From positions 1-64,000 of the forward strand of contig NZ_JASCIS010000042.1 in the NCBI RefSeq assembly GCF_029968015.1: a stretch of DNA of 64,000 nt, given 5' to 3'. This document shows positions 32,279 to 41,033 of the stretch, piece after piece (positions within the stretch are counted from its first letter, which is position 1; each line of letters opens with the position of its first letter). This stretch comes from Streptomyces luteolus. Its GTDB lineage: Bacteria; Actinomycetota; Actinomycetes; Streptomycetales; Streptomycetaceae. Under the pieces are notes generated by a model. That model was not told the origin of the DNA, did no database searches, and saw only the letters and a program-made list of their open reading frames with translations. A program made the position numbers and the translations under genes.

Positions 32279-33697
32279 TCAGGGGTCCAGGACCGGCACG
32301 CCGAGCAGCGGCCAGACGGAGAGCGCGAAGAGCAGGACGAGCGCTGCGGTCGCCGGGGCCAGGACGGCGGAGAGGCGCAGCAGGTCGCGCGGGGTGTACG
32401 TGGGTGTGTCCGGCAGCTCGGAGAAGAGCGTCACGGGCTTCGCCGAGGCGGGCAGCGTGTGGCAGAAGCCCGCGGCTGCCGTGGAGGCGAGCGCGGCGGC
32501 CACCGGGTTGACGCCCGCCCCGATCGCCGCCGCCACGACCAGCGGGACCAGGACCGACGAGCGGGCCGAGCGGGACTGCAGGATCAGGTGGGCGGCCGTG
32601 CTGAGCAGGATGACCACGGCGAGGAACAGCCACGGCGGCACCGCCACCGGCAGGCCCGAGACCAGCCACTTCGCCGCGCCCGAGTCGGCCAGGGCCACGC
32701 CCATCGCCATCGTCGCGGCCATGAAGAGCAGCAGCGCCCAGGGCACGGTCTTCAGGGCGTCCTTGAGGCGTACGGTGCCGAGCGCGGGGGAGGCCGCGAC
32801 GACCGCGCCGATCAACGCGACCACTGCGGGCGGGACTTGGTGCAGCGGCTCGCTGCACCACAGCGTCACGACCGTGCCGAGCAGCAGCGCGCAGCGCGCC
32901 TCGGCGGAGGAGAGCGGGCCGGTGACCGGCTGCTCGCTGTGCTCCTGTATCTGGTCGGCGGTGATCCGGACCGGCCCGCGCCGGTCCGCCCGCCGGGTGG
33001 TCGTCAACAGGACGATCTCCGCCGCCAGATGGGACGAGGCGACGGCGAGCGGCAGGCCGAGCAGCAGCCACTGGGTGAAGCCGATCCGGTCACCGGTCGC
33101 CTCCCACAGGACCGACACGGTGATCAGGTGGGCGCCCGCGCCGATCAGTGTCGCGACCGCCGAGAGCAGGATCACGGTCGGGAAGAGCAGCGCCAGCATC
33201 ACGACGAGCCGCTTGCGGTCGGAGAGGACCTTGGCGAGCGCCAGGAACACCGGCAGGGCGAGCGCGGCGCGTCCCGAGGTGGCCGGCACCGCGAAGGCGG
33301 TCACCACGAGCGCGGCGGTCGTCAGATGCGTCAACTGCCGCACGCTGCGCGCCCCGCTGACCAGAAACGCCGCCGCCCGCCCCGCGAGCCCCGTGCGCGC
33401 CACGGCCGCGGCGAGCACGAACGCGCAGATCAGCAGCCACACCGTCGCGTCGCCGAGCGTGCCGAAGAGGGTGTCGCTGCTGATCACCCCGGTCGCGGTG
33501 AGCGCAAGACCGGCGCCGAGCGCGATGTAGGTGTCGTCGATCGGGGTACCGATCCACGCGCACGTCGCCAGCGCGAACACGGCGAGGGTCAGGCGGGCGT
33601 CACCGTCGAGGCCGGGGAAGTTGGTGGGGACGAGCAGCAGCCCGCAGAGGGTCAGCGCCACGCAGAGGGTTGCCGCTTGCCGGAGGTTCACTGTCAC
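32279..33697 (-). CDS. DASS/SLC13-type anion permease
   Basis: A 472-residue transporter with about 11-12 hydrophobic helices in the divalent anion:sodium symporter fold: N-half LGDATVWLLICAFVLAAAV and the RxxLALPVFLALAK region, C-half VPWALLLFMAATMAMGVAL and a TLPASAKPV segment corresponding to the SNT/SDT-type substrate loops. Typical substrates are dicarboxylates, sulfate or related small acids. It is co-directional with and upstream of glxK, so glycerate, tartronate or tartrate is a reasonable guess. Start is GTG at 33697. No dedicated regulator lies next to it, but an OmpR-type regulator is encoded downstream of its promoter region. Confidence 0.85.
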   Translation of the reverse strand: MTVNLRQAATLCVALTLCGLLLVPTNFPGLDGDARLTLAVFALATCAWIGTPIDDTYIALGAGLALTATGVISSDTLFGTLGDATVWLLICAFVLAAAVARTGLAGRAAAFLVSGARSVRQLTHLTTAALVVTAFAVPATSGRAALALPVFLALAKVLSDRKRLVVMLALLFPTVILLSAVATLIGAGAHLITVSVLWEATGDRIGFTQWLLLGLPLAVASSHLAAEIVLLTTTRRADRRGPVRITADQIQEHSEQPVTGPLSSAEARCALLLGTVVTLWCSEPLHQVPPAVVALIGAVVAASPALGTVRLKDALKTVPWALLLFMAATMAMGVALADSGAAKWLVSGLPVAVPPWLFLAVVILLSTAAHLILQSRSARSSVLVPLVVAAAIGAGVNPVAAALASTAAAGFCHTLPASAKPVTLFSELPDTPTYTPRDLLRLSAVLAPATAALVLLFALSVWPLLGVPVLDP

Positions 33698-33786
33698 GCT
33701 GCTCAGTCTTCGCGGCGGGCGTGAGCCTCCAATGAGCCGTGAATGAAGGAAACTTCACCGACCGCGCGGCGGCGCCTGAGAGCAGG

Positions 33787-34452
33787 TCACGGCCCCGGCA
33801 GCCGGTACCCCATCCCGCGTACGGTCTCCACCCGCTCGGCGCCGAGCTTCTTGCGCAGCGCGCGGACGTACACGTCCACGATGTTGGAGCCCGGGTCGAA
33901 GTCGTAACCCCAGACGTGGGACAGGATCTGTTCGCGGGCCAGGACCTGGCCGGGGTGGCGCAGGAACAGTTCGAGCAGCACGAACTCGCGGGCCGTGAGG
34001 TCCACCGTCCGTGACCCCGAACGGGCCCTGCGGGTCCGCAGATCCAGGCTCAGCTCCCCGCTGCGCAGCACCGTCACCTCGGGCGCGCGGGCCGCGGTGC
34101 GCAGGCGGAGCCGGACCCGGGCGAGCAGCTCCTCGAAGCGGAACGGCTTGGTCATCCAGTCGTCGGCGCCGCCTTCGAGACCGGCCACCGTGTCCCGTAC
34201 GGAGTCGCGCGCGGTCAGCACGAGGACGGGGACCGTGACGCGGGCCTCGCGCAGCTGCCGCAGGACCGTGAAGCCGTCCCGGCCCGGCAGTCCGATGTCC
34301 AGGACGATCAGGTCGAAGCCGCCGGTCAGGGCGTAGTCGTAGGCCGCGTCGCCGTCGCCGACCACGGTGGTGGTGAAGCCGTTGGCGCGCAGGCCCTTCT
34401 CGATGAACGAGGCGATGCGGTCCTCGTCCTCGACGATCAGAATCCGGTTCAC
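33787..34452 (-). CDS. OmpR-family response regulator
   Basis: A 221-residue regulator with an intact receiver (VEDED, phosphoacceptor in LIVLDIGLPGRDG, Thr in LTARDS, Lys in MTKPFRFEEL) and a winged-helix output domain (LTAREFVLLELFLRHPGQVLAREQILSHVWG in outline, ending VRGMGYRLPGP). GTG at 34452 overlaps the kinase stop by four bases. It is the last gene of a three-gene minus-strand operon with the histidine kinase and a small exported acidic protein. Confidence 0.93.
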   Translation of the reverse strand: MNRILIVEDEDRIASFIEKGLRANGFTTTVVGDGDAAYDYALTGGFDLIVLDIGLPGRDGFTVLRQLREARVTVPVLVLTARDSVRDTVAGLEGGADDWMTKPFRFEELLARVRLRLRTAARAPEVTVLRSGELSLDLRTRRARSGSRTVDLTAREFVLLELFLRHPGQVLAREQILSHVWGYDFDPGSNIVDVYVRALRKKLGAERVETVRGMGYRLPGP

Positions 34453-35906
34453 CGGTCTTCCTCCAGCGGCAGATCGAGTACGAAAGTGGCGCCCGCGTCC
34501 ATGCCGCTCGGGGGGTCGAGCCGCACCCCGCCCCGGTGGCCCTCGGCGATGGCCCGCACGATGGACAGGCCGAGCCCGGCCCCGGTCGTACGGGCGCCGC
34601 GCCGGGCCGTGCCCCGCCGGAACCGGTCGAAGATCACCTCGGCGTCCTGGGGCTGCACGCCGGGTCCGGAGTCGGCGACGTACAGCTCGACGCGCCGGCC
34701 GCCGAGCCGCGAGCCGATGCGGATGGTCTGGCCCGCGGTGGTGTGCTGGACCGCGTTCTGGGCCAGCTGGACCATCGCCTGCGTGATCCGCTGGGCGTCC
34801 AACCCGGCCTCGCCGTCGGCCACTTCGGGCAGCTGCCAGTCGCGCTCGCCGAGGGTGCGGGCCTTGACGAAGACATCGGCGGTGAGCTCCGCGAGCTGTA
34901 CCGGCGCGGGGGTCACGAAGTCCGGCCGCTCGGCCTTGGCGAGCAGCAGCAGGTCTTCGACGATCCGGCTCATCCGGTCGAGCTCGTCGGTGACCAGGCG
35001 GACGGTCTCCTCGCGCTCGGCTGCGCTCTCGGTGGCACCGCCCATCAGCTCCAGATGGCCGCGGACGATGGTGATCGGGGTGCGCAGCTCGTGCCCGGCG
35101 TCGTCGACGAACTCGCGCTGCGCGGCGAACGCCCGCTCCAGGCGGTCCAGCATCGCGTTGAACGTCTCGGCGAGCGCCGCCACGTCGTCGCGGCCCTGCA
35201 CCGGGATGCGCTGGGTCAGATCCTGCTCGGTCAGCTGGGCGGCGGCGGCGCGGACCGTGCGTACCGGCTTGAGGATGCGGCCCGCGACGGCCCAGCCGAT
35301 GCCCGTCGTCATCAGCAGGGCGACCCCCGAGATCGCGAGCATCAGGCGGAACACCTCGTCCACGCGGGCGAGTTCGTTCCCCGGGTGGAAGGCGACCACG
35401 AACGCGGCCTCGGGTTCGCCGCCGTGCCGGGCGACGCTCACCTTCGCCCAGCGGATCTCGCCCTCGGGACGGTGCAGGGTGCCGGTCGCCTCGTCGGTCT
35501 CGAAGATCGCGCGGCGGGCGGCGCCGTCCTTGTGCAGTGGACGCTCCACCGGGATCTCGCGCTGCTGCACGCGCTGGGCGGGGGAGAGGCCCTCGCGGGC
35601 GACCAGGCCGAGCAGCTCCTCGTCGTTGTCGGCGTACTGCCGTTCCAGGAAGACGTGGATCAGCCGGTCCGGGTCGGTGAACGGGCGGCCCGTCTCCGGG
35701 TCGAAGCCCTGCTCCTCGAAGTTGGTGAACTCGCTGGTCTCCTGGGCGAGCAGCCGCGCGATGCGGTGGTCGACGTCGCGGACCAGGACGGAGCGGGTGG
35801 TCATGGCGACGGCGGCGAGTGCCACGGCCATCACGACGAGCAGCCAGAGCAGGATCCTGACGCGCGCCGATATCCACCTCGCGGGCCCGGGTTCAGCCGT
35901 CGTCAC
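34449..35906 (-). CDS. Two-helix sensor histidine kinase
   Basis: A 485-residue kinase: membrane helix (about 15-38), extracytoplasmic sensor of about 150 residues, second helix (about 190-212), HAMP domain with RILKPVRTVRAAA, dimerisation domain with the phospho-His in DDAGHELRTPITIVRGH, then the ATPase domain with N box AQNAVQHTT and G boxes DSGPGV and TGAGLGLSIV. GTG at 35906 is favoured: it starts after the preceding gene with only a 14-bp overlap, while a start at 35996 would overlap over 100 bp. The sensor faces outside, where the small acidic protein encoded upstream would also reside. Confidence 0.9.
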   Translation of the reverse strand: MTTAEPGPARWISARVRILLWLLVVMAVALAAVAMTTRSVLVRDVDHRIARLLAQETSEFTNFEEQGFDPETGRPFTDPDRLIHVFLERQYADNDEELLGLVAREGLSPAQRVQQREIPVERPLHKDGAARRAIFETDEATGTLHRPEGEIRWAKVSVARHGGEPEAAFVVAFHPGNELARVDEVFRLMLAISGVALLMTTGIGWAVAGRILKPVRTVRAAAAQLTEQDLTQRIPVQGRDDVAALAETFNAMLDRLERAFAAQREFVDDAGHELRTPITIVRGHLELMGGATESAAEREETVRLVTDELDRMSRIVEDLLLLAKAERPDFVTPAPVQLAELTADVFVKARTLGERDWQLPEVADGEAGLDAQRITQAMVQLAQNAVQHTTAGQTIRIGSRLGGRRVELYVADSGPGVQPQDAEVIFDRFRRGTARRGARTTGAGLGLSIVRAIAEGHRGGVRLDPPSGMDAGATFVLDLPLEEDR

Positions 35907-36240
35907 GGTCTCCCGCACCACGCTCGGACTTGCCGTTCTTGCCGTTCTTGTCGGCGGAGTCGGCGGGGTCGTCGTCGGCGTCGTCCGCGCCGTCATCGTC
36001 GTCGTCCGTCGGGCCGTCGCTCACCGGCGGCCGGGAGACCACCTCGTCGCTGGGCGTCGGCTCCGGCTTCGGGGAGCCGGTACCCGAGCCGGACGGGGTC
36101 GGCGAACCGCTCTCCAGCTCCAGCTTGGGCGGCGCCTTGGGCGGCTCGGGGCTGTCGGTGAGGGCGTAGCTGGTCGCCGCGATGCCGAGCGGGATCGCGA
36201 CGACCGCGGCGAGGGCCGCCATGCGGTGGGAGAAGGCCAT
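35893..36240 (-). CDS. Small exported acidic protein of the HK/RR operon
   Basis: A 115-residue protein. A signal peptide or anchor (MAFSHRMAALAAVVAIPLGIAATSYA) precedes a Pro/Ser/Gly-rich segment and a strongly acidic Asp run (DDDDDGADDADDDPAD), ending in Lys/Gly/Asp-rich sequence. It has no cysteines. It is the first gene of the operon with the kinase and the regulator; its 3' end overlaps the kinase start by 14 bp. Composition and location suggest an accessory component that binds cations or cationic peptides and talks to the kinase sensor domain. That is inference. No family is recognised. Confidence 0.78.
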   Translation of the reverse strand: MAFSHRMAALAAVVAIPLGIAATSYALTDSPEPPKAPPKLELESGSPTPSGSGTGSPKPEPTPSDEVVSRPPVSDGPTDDDDDGADDADDDPADSADKNGKNGKSERGAGDRDDG

Positions 36241-36272
36241 GCGTCGAGCGTGCGGTACGGGGGGCGGCGCCA

Positions 36273-36303
36273 GGATGAGCCGAAGATGAAAGGGCCTTCA
36301 TCC
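36273..36303 (-). promoter_or_regulatory. 11-bp-spaced direct repeats upstream of the HK/RR operon
   Basis: GGATGA (36273) and AGATGA (36284) lie 11 bp apart in direct orientation, and TTCATCC (36297-36303) adds an inverted half-site. OmpR/PhoP-type regulators bind direct repeats with an 11-bp period, and the operon starting at 36240 encodes one, so this may be an autoregulatory site. Confidence 0.4.
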
Positions 36304-36340
36304 GGCGCCGCTCATGACGTACGTGGTCGTTACGGGTCGG

Positions 36341-36622
36341 CTAGGAGTCGAGCCCGATGGCGAAGGCCGCCTCGAGGTCGTGCTGGGAGTACGTACGGAA
36401 CGCCACATGCGTGTCCGTGCCCTCCACGCCGGGGATCTTGCTGATCCGGCCCGGGATCACGTCCGCCAGGTCGTCGTGGCGCGCGACCCGCACCATGGCG
36501 ATCAGGTCGTACGTACCGGTCACGGAGAAGACCTCGCTGACGCTGTCCAGCGCGGCGATCGACTCGGCGATCTCCGGGATCCGGTCCACGCTGGTCTTGA
36601 TGAGCACGATCGCGGTGATCAC
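36341..36622 (-). CDS. Stand-alone Lrp/AsnC RAM-domain protein
   Basis: A 93-residue protein consisting only of the ligand-binding RAM domain of Lrp/AsnC regulators: AIVLIKTSVDRIPEIAESIAAL, the VTGTYDLIAMVRV strand and THVAFRTYSQHDLEAAF. There is no helix-turn-helix. Such proteins assemble as dimers or decamers and sense amino acids. GTG at 36622 overlaps the rhomboid stop as GTGA, so its translation is coupled to that of the protease. The function is unknown. Confidence 0.88.
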   Translation of the reverse strand: MITAIVLIKTSVDRIPEIAESIAALDSVSEVFSVTGTYDLIAMVRVARHDDLADVIPGRISKIPGVEGTDTHVAFRTYSQHDLEAAFAIGLDS

Positions 36623-37416
36623 GGCTGACTGTCTCCCTCGGTGGCCGTCGCAGTGGCTTTCACTCTAGCCGTACGGGGATAACGCACCCACGCGTAGACG
36701 AAGCCGAGCGAGAACCCCACCAGGTGCGCCAGATACGCGACCCCCGGGCCGCCCGTGTCGCGCTGGGCCGCCACCCACTGCAGGGCCACCCAGAACGGCA
36801 GCACGATCCAGGCGGGAAAGCGCAGCGGCAGGAAGAACAGGAAGGGGAAGAGGCTGGTCACCCGGGCCTTCGGGAACAGCCGCAGAAACGCGCCGAGCAC
36901 CGCCGAGATCGCCCCGGAGGCGCCGACGAGGGTCGCCTGCGAGTCCGCGTTCGCCATCGCGTACGCACAGAGCGCGAGGGCGCCGCAGCCCAGATAGAAG
37001 AGGGCGAACTGGAGGTGGCCCATCCGCTCCTCGACCATCACCCCGAACACGCACAGGAACAGCACGTTGCCGAGCAGATGCAGCCAGCTGCCGTGCACGA
37101 ACAGCGCGGTGAGCGGGGTCAGCGCGGCCCGCGGCGCACCCGTCAACAGCTCGGCCGGGATCACCCCCCAGCGGTGGAAGTAGCCGCGCTGCGCGGCGAG
37201 CAGCTCCTCGCCGGTGCCGTACGCGGCGTTCAGACCGGAGGCTGGGGAGAGCACGAACACCGCGCAATAGAGCGCGACCAGGGTGTACGTGACGAGGGGG
37301 CCGTTGCCGAGGAGCAACTGCTTGAGCGCCTGGGCGGCGGGGCTGGGCTCGCGCCTGCTCTTCTCCGCCTTGTTCTTCCCGGCCGGTCCGCCGGCCGCTC
37401 CCCGTTCCGCGCTCAT
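36619..37416 (-). CDS. Rhomboid-family intramembrane serine protease
   Basis: A 265-residue rhomboid with six membrane helices after a charged 40-residue N-terminus. The catalytic Ser is S167 in GASGAISAVLG and the His is H231 in YLAHLVGF; the conserved HGSWLHLLGN loop is present. It cleaves membrane-anchored substrates within the bilayer. The ATG at 37416 is preceded by AGGA at eight bases. The stop overlaps the RAM-domain gene start by four bases. No obvious substrate lies next to it. Confidence 0.92.
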   Translation of the reverse strand: MSAERGAAGGPAGKNKAEKSRREPSPAAQALKQLLLGNGPLVTYTLVALYCAVFVLSPASGLNAAYGTGEELLAAQRGYFHRWGVIPAELLTGAPRAALTPLTALFVHGSWLHLLGNVLFLCVFGVMVEERMGHLQFALFYLGCGALALCAYAMANADSQATLVGASGAISAVLGAFLRLFPKARVTSLFPFLFFLPLRFPAWIVLPFWVALQWVAAQRDTGGPGVAYLAHLVGFSLGFVYAWVRYPRTARVKATATATEGDSQP

Positions 37417-37582
37417 GGGACAGATCCTGACGTAACGGGGCCGCACGGGGCAGACCGCCTCGCCGTACCGGCCCGTGGACGCGGCGTACCCGGGCCCTCC
37501 GGCAGGCCGTAGGGTTGAAACGGAGTGTTTCCCACCGAGCACGCCCGAGCGAGCACGACCCGAGGAAAGGCGCACGAGCGCG

Positions 37583-37822
37583 ATGACGGTTCCCCTGCCG
37601 ACCGACACCACCCGCTGGCGCTGCACGCTGTGCGGCAACCTCACGCGTTTCGACGTCACGCGGTCGTCGAAGGTGGTGGAGTACGTCCACCTCGACCTGG
37701 CCGGTGAGCCGAAGGTGGAGGAACGCGAGGTGGTCAGTGAGACCATCGAGTCCGTGCGCTGCCGCTGGTGCAACGCGGTGGACCAGATCGAGTTGGTGGA
37801 CAGGCCGGGCGCGGAATCCTGA
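37583..37822 (+). CDS. Small zinc-ribbon protein
   Basis: A 79-residue protein with two CxxC knuckles, CTLC near the N-terminus (about 14-17) and CRWC near the C-terminus (about 63-66), likely forming one zinc ribbon. It has no signal or membrane segment. The ATG at 37583 begins MTVPLPTDTTRWRC, and the upstream in-frame extension is not expected to be coding. It is followed 31 bp later by the NYN-domain gene on the same strand, so the two are probably co-transcribed. A nucleic-acid role would fit but is inferred. Confidence 0.78.
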   Translation: MTVPLPTDTTRWRCTLCGNLTRFDVTRSSKVVEYVHLDLAGEPKVEEREVVSETIESVRCRWCNAVDQIELVDRPGAES

Positions 37823-37853
37823 GGGGTCCCGCCCACAGCAAGTGGGGTGACGG

Positions 37854-39227
37854 ATGGTGGAGGCAGGTGAGCGGGGCGCCGATGCGGACGAGACCGCCGG
37901 CGCGGCCGACGGCCCCGCCGAGACGCTCGACCGTCCGCTGCCCGAGGGCGTGCGCCGCCGCGTCATCGCGATCGCCGCGGAGGGCTTCGGCGGCCTGACC
38001 GTCGGCGAACTCCCCGCCCAGCTGCGGCAGTACGCACGCTTCACCCCCACCCGGCGCCTGAAGTTCGCGGGCAACGCGATGGCCGCGGCCCTGGAGAGCG
38101 AGACCCTCTTCCGGCAGCGCATCGGCGAACGCCTCCGCGAGGCACAGCCCGAACTCGCCGCCGCGCTCGACGCCGGCACCCCGCCGCCCGCCGCCGACCC
38201 GCTGGACGTCGCGGCCGCCGCGTACGTCCTGCGGCCCGTCGGCTGGGTCAAGTCGGTCACCGCCGCCGGTGAGGAGGCGCAGCGCGCCGACGCCGAGCGG
38301 GTGGGCGAGGAGACCCGCTCGGAGCTGGAGCGGCTGCGCCGCGAACTGGCCGAGGCGCGGGACAAGTCCCGCTCCGAGACGGAACGGCTGCGCGCCGAAC
38401 TCGACACCGCCAAGCGCGAGGCCGAGTCGCTGCACCGCAAGCTGCGCGCGGCACTCAGTGACGTCAAGCGCGGCGAGGCGGCCCTGCGCAAGGCCGCCGC
38501 CGAGACCGAGGCGCTGCGCGCCGAGACGCACACCCAGCTCTCCGCCGCCGACAGCGAGGCCCGCCGCCTCAAGGCCCGGCTCGGCGAGGCCGAGTCCGCC
38601 CTCGAAGCGAGCCGCAAGGCCAGCCGCGAGGGCCGGTCCGTGGAGGACATGCGGGTCCGGCTGCTGCTCGACACCCTCCTGGAGTCCACGCAGGGCCTGC
38701 GCCGCGAACTCGCCCTGCCGCCCGTGTCCGTACGGCCCGCGGAGACCGTCGACGCGGTCGAGCCCGGCCGGATGACGCCCAAGGACATCGCGGCCCGCGC
38801 CCTGTCCGAGAACGACCCGGCGATCCTGGACCAGCTGCTCGCGCTGCCCCAGGCCCACCTGGTCGTGGACGGGTACAACGTCACCAAGACCGGCTATCCC
38901 ACGATGCCGTTGGAGAAGCAGCGGCTGCGGCTGCTCGGTTCGCTCTCCACGCTGGCCGCGCAGACCGGCGCCGAGGTCACCTGCGTCTTCGACGGCGCGG
39001 AGCTGGCGGCCCCGGTGCTGCTCGCACCGCCGCGCGGGGTGCGGGTCCTCTTCTCGAAGCCGGGGGTCACGGCGGACGAGCTGATCCGCCAACTCGTCCG
39101 CGCGGAGCCGCCGGGGCGGCCGGTCACGGTCGTGTCCACGGACCGTGAGGTGGCGGACGGGATCGCCCGCGCGGGGGCGCGGCCGGTGGCGTCGGCGGTG
39201 CTGCTGAAGCGGTTGTCTCGGGGGTAG
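37854..39227 (+). CDS. NYN/PIN-fold (YacP-like) nuclease with coiled coil
   Basis: A 457-residue protein. An N-terminal helical domain (about 25-140, with FGGLTVGELPAQLRQYARFTP) is followed by a long Glu/Arg/Ala coiled coil (about 145-275) and a C-terminal NYN domain: LVVDGYNVTKTGYP, VTCVFDGAE and VVSTDREVADG supply the acidic metal-binding residues. YacP/Rae1-like proteins are ribosome- or RNA-associated endoribonucleases. The ATG at 37854 is used. It is co-directional with the zinc-ribbon gene, consistent with an RNA-related pair. The family call is strong; the target is unknown. Confidence 0.87.
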   Translation: MVEAGERGADADETAGAADGPAETLDRPLPEGVRRRVIAIAAEGFGGLTVGELPAQLRQYARFTPTRRLKFAGNAMAAALESETLFRQRIGERLREAQPELAAALDAGTPPPAADPLDVAAAAYVLRPVGWVKSVTAAGEEAQRADAERVGEETRSELERLRRELAEARDKSRSETERLRAELDTAKREAESLHRKLRAALSDVKRGEAALRKAAAETEALRAETHTQLSAADSEARRLKARLGEAESALEASRKASREGRSVEDMRVRLLLDTLLESTQGLRRELALPPVSVRPAETVDAVEPGRMTPKDIAARALSENDPAILDQLLALPQAHLVVDGYNVTKTGYPTMPLEKQRLRLLGSLSTLAAQTGAEVTCVFDGAELAAPVLLAPPRGVRVLFSKPGVTADELIRQLVRAEPPGRPVTVVSTDREVADGIARAGARPVASAVLLKRLSRG

Positions 39228-39560
39228 GGCCTCGCGCCGTCGACTCGGTGGCTGTCGATCGCCCTGCGGGCTCGTCCTCAAACTCCCCCAGCCTTCGGCC
39301 GGGAGGTGCCCCCAGACGGGCTTCCTTTGCCGTCGTTCGCCTTGCGCGCCGTCGTGGCTTGTCGCGCAGTTCCCCGCGCCCCTGAAAGAACGGGGCTCGG
39401 CCAAATTCAGCCCCTCCGGCGTTTGAGATGGGGGTCCCCCCTGCTCGAGCGAAGCCGAGAGCTTGGGGGAGGGGGTCCGGGGGCTGGCCCCCGAAGCGCC
39501 GCAGGCTTTCGGGAAGGGGCGGGGAGGGGAAAAGCACGGGCGCTTGGCATATGGCGTTCA
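39228..39560 (+). repeat. Composite dispersed-repeat region
   Basis: This stretch carries several Streptomyces intergenic motifs. One is CTCAAACTCCCCCAGCC followed by a GGCCGGGAGG turn near 39280. The 19-mer GCGCAGTTCCCCGCGCCCC lies at 39364-39382. A CCTCCGGCGTTTGAG block is followed by a long GC hairpin region near 39415-39500, and the element CTTTCGGGAAGGGGCGGGG lies near 39508, which also occurs near 53610. No coding frame is credible. Confidence 0.7.
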
Positions 39561-39877
39561 CCTTCTGGACGAACCCGCGGCGCACCGATCACGCCCCGCT
39601 CGCGGCATTCGAGGAAGTAGGCAACTCCTGCCCCGTATGCCCGATTTGGCGAACCGTCGACGTCACGCCGTGTCAAGTACGCATCACAGCATGTGCGTTG
39701 AGAGTAAAGAATCGCCTCCGAGGGCGAGATTTTCCCCGGCAGGATTTGAAGGATCACGATGGGGTCACTTAGTGTCTGGGCTCGAACCTCCGCTCGGTTG
39801 ATCACTCATCAGGAGTGTCGGTGGGGGTCCCGCCCACCGCGATCGGTAGGCGGCTGGAGGAAGAAGGAGCCGCCCCC
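39561..39877 (+). promoter_or_regulatory. Leader and promoter region of the first NlpC/P60 gene
   Basis: Some 317 bp of lower GC content than their surroundings. A small CGCC/GGCG hairpin is followed by ATTTT near 39725-39733, and the sequence then leads into AAGGAG before the GTG at 39878. I do not recognise a ydaO-type riboswitch. No gene is visible. Confidence 0.35.
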
Positions 39878-40903
39878 GTGGCGTCCCACCGTCGACCGAA
39901 GCAGCCGAGCCGCACGCGCGTGACCGTGCTCACCGCAACCGCCGCAGCTGCCGTCGCGCTCACTTCGCAGGCCGCGCACGCCGACCCCAAGCCGAGCAAG
40001 AAGGAAGTCAAGGCGAAGGTCGACAAGCTCTACGAAGAGGCCGAGAAGGCGACCGAGAAGTACAACGGCGCCAAGGAGCAGCAGGACAAGCTCGAGGACC
40101 AGATCGACGACCTGCAGGACAAGGTCGCCCGCGGTCAGGACGAGCTCAACGAGCTGCGTTCCGGCATAGGTTCGCTGGCCAGCGCGCAGTACCGCTCGGG
40201 TGGCATCGACCCCTCCGTGCAGCTCTTCCTCTCGTCCGACCCGGACTCGTACCTCGACAAGGCCTCCTCGCTCGACCAGCTGACGAGCAAGCAGGCCGAC
40301 GCCCTCCAGCGGATCCAGTCGAAGCAGCGGACCCTCGCGCAGCAGCGCTCCGAGGCCTCCGACAAGCTCAAGGACCTTGAGGACACCCGCAAGGAACTGG
40401 GCGAGAAGAAGAAGGAAGTCCAGAGCAAGCTCGGCGAGGCCCAGAAGCTCCTCAACACCCTCTCCGCCGAGGAGCGCGCGGCGATGGCCGCCGAGGAGGA
40501 GCGCGCCAGCCGCGACGCCGGCGACCGCGCCGACCTGGGCGACGAAGCGCCGGTCTCGGGCCGTGGCGCCGCCGCCCTCCAGGCGGCCAAGACCAAGATC
40601 GGCACGCCGTACGTCTACGGCGCCACCGGGCCCAGCTCCTTCGATTGCTCGGGCCTGACCCAGTGGTCGTTCTCGCAGGCCGGGGTCTCCATCCCGCGTA
40701 TCTCGCAGGACCAGGCCAACGCCGGCACGCGCCTCGGCCAGAGCGAGCTGAAGCCGGGCGACCTGGTCATCTTCTACAGCGACCTGCACCACGTCGGCTT
40801 CTACGCGGGCAACGGCCAGATCCTGCACGCCCCGAAGCCCGGGGCCAGCGTGCGGTACGAGTCGATCAACAACATGCCGTTCCAGTTCGGCGTCCGTATC
40901 TGA
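39878..40903 (+). CDS. NlpC/P60 cell-wall hydrolase, paralogue 1
   Basis: A 341-residue secreted hydrolase. A signal peptide (about 1-36, ending QAAHA) is followed by a long coiled-coil domain (about 45-215; KVDKLYEEAEKATEKYNGAKEQQDKLE and SLASAQYRSGGIDP segments) and a C-terminal NlpC/P60 domain with catalytic Cys in FDCSGLTQWSF and His in HHVGFYAGNG. It resembles RipA-type endopeptidases that cut peptidoglycan stem peptides. GTG at 39878 has AAGGAG eight bases upstream and begins VASHRRPKQ, as in the downstream paralogue of identical length. It has its own terminator. Confidence 0.93.
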   Translation: MASHRRPKQPSRTRVTVLTATAAAAVALTSQAAHADPKPSKKEVKAKVDKLYEEAEKATEKYNGAKEQQDKLEDQIDDLQDKVARGQDELNELRSGIGSLASAQYRSGGIDPSVQLFLSSDPDSYLDKASSLDQLTSKQADALQRIQSKQRTLAQQRSEASDKLKDLEDTRKELGEKKKEVQSKLGEAQKLLNTLSAEERAAMAAEEERASRDAGDRADLGDEAPVSGRGAAALQAAKTKIGTPYVYGATGPSSFDCSGLTQWSFSQAGVSIPRISQDQANAGTRLGQSELKPGDLVIFYSDLHHVGFYAGNGQILHAPKPGASVRYESINNMPFQFGVRI

Positions 40904-40942
40904 GGCCGCAAGGCCGCAAGGCCGCAAGGCCGCAAGGCCGTA
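40903..40942 (+). repeat. Five tandem 8-bp repeats at the NlpC/P60 stop
   Basis: AGGCCGCA repeats four times from 40903, followed by AGGCCGTA. The first unit begins with the final base of the stop codon. It is a short slippage-type repeat and is non-coding. Confidence 0.85.
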
Positions 40943-41001
40943 CGGCACGTCCCAACACGCCCTCCGAACGGGCGAATTCACCGATCGTGTGCCGACCCGG
41001 C

Positions 41002-41033
41002 GCCCCGCCGTCCACCTGCGTGGACAGTGGGGC
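41002..41033 (+). terminator. Terminator after the first NlpC/P60 gene
   Basis: Fourteen-base arms (41002-41015 with 41020-41033) pair around CTGC with two imperfect positions. It separates the two NlpC/P60 genes. Confidence 0.75.
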
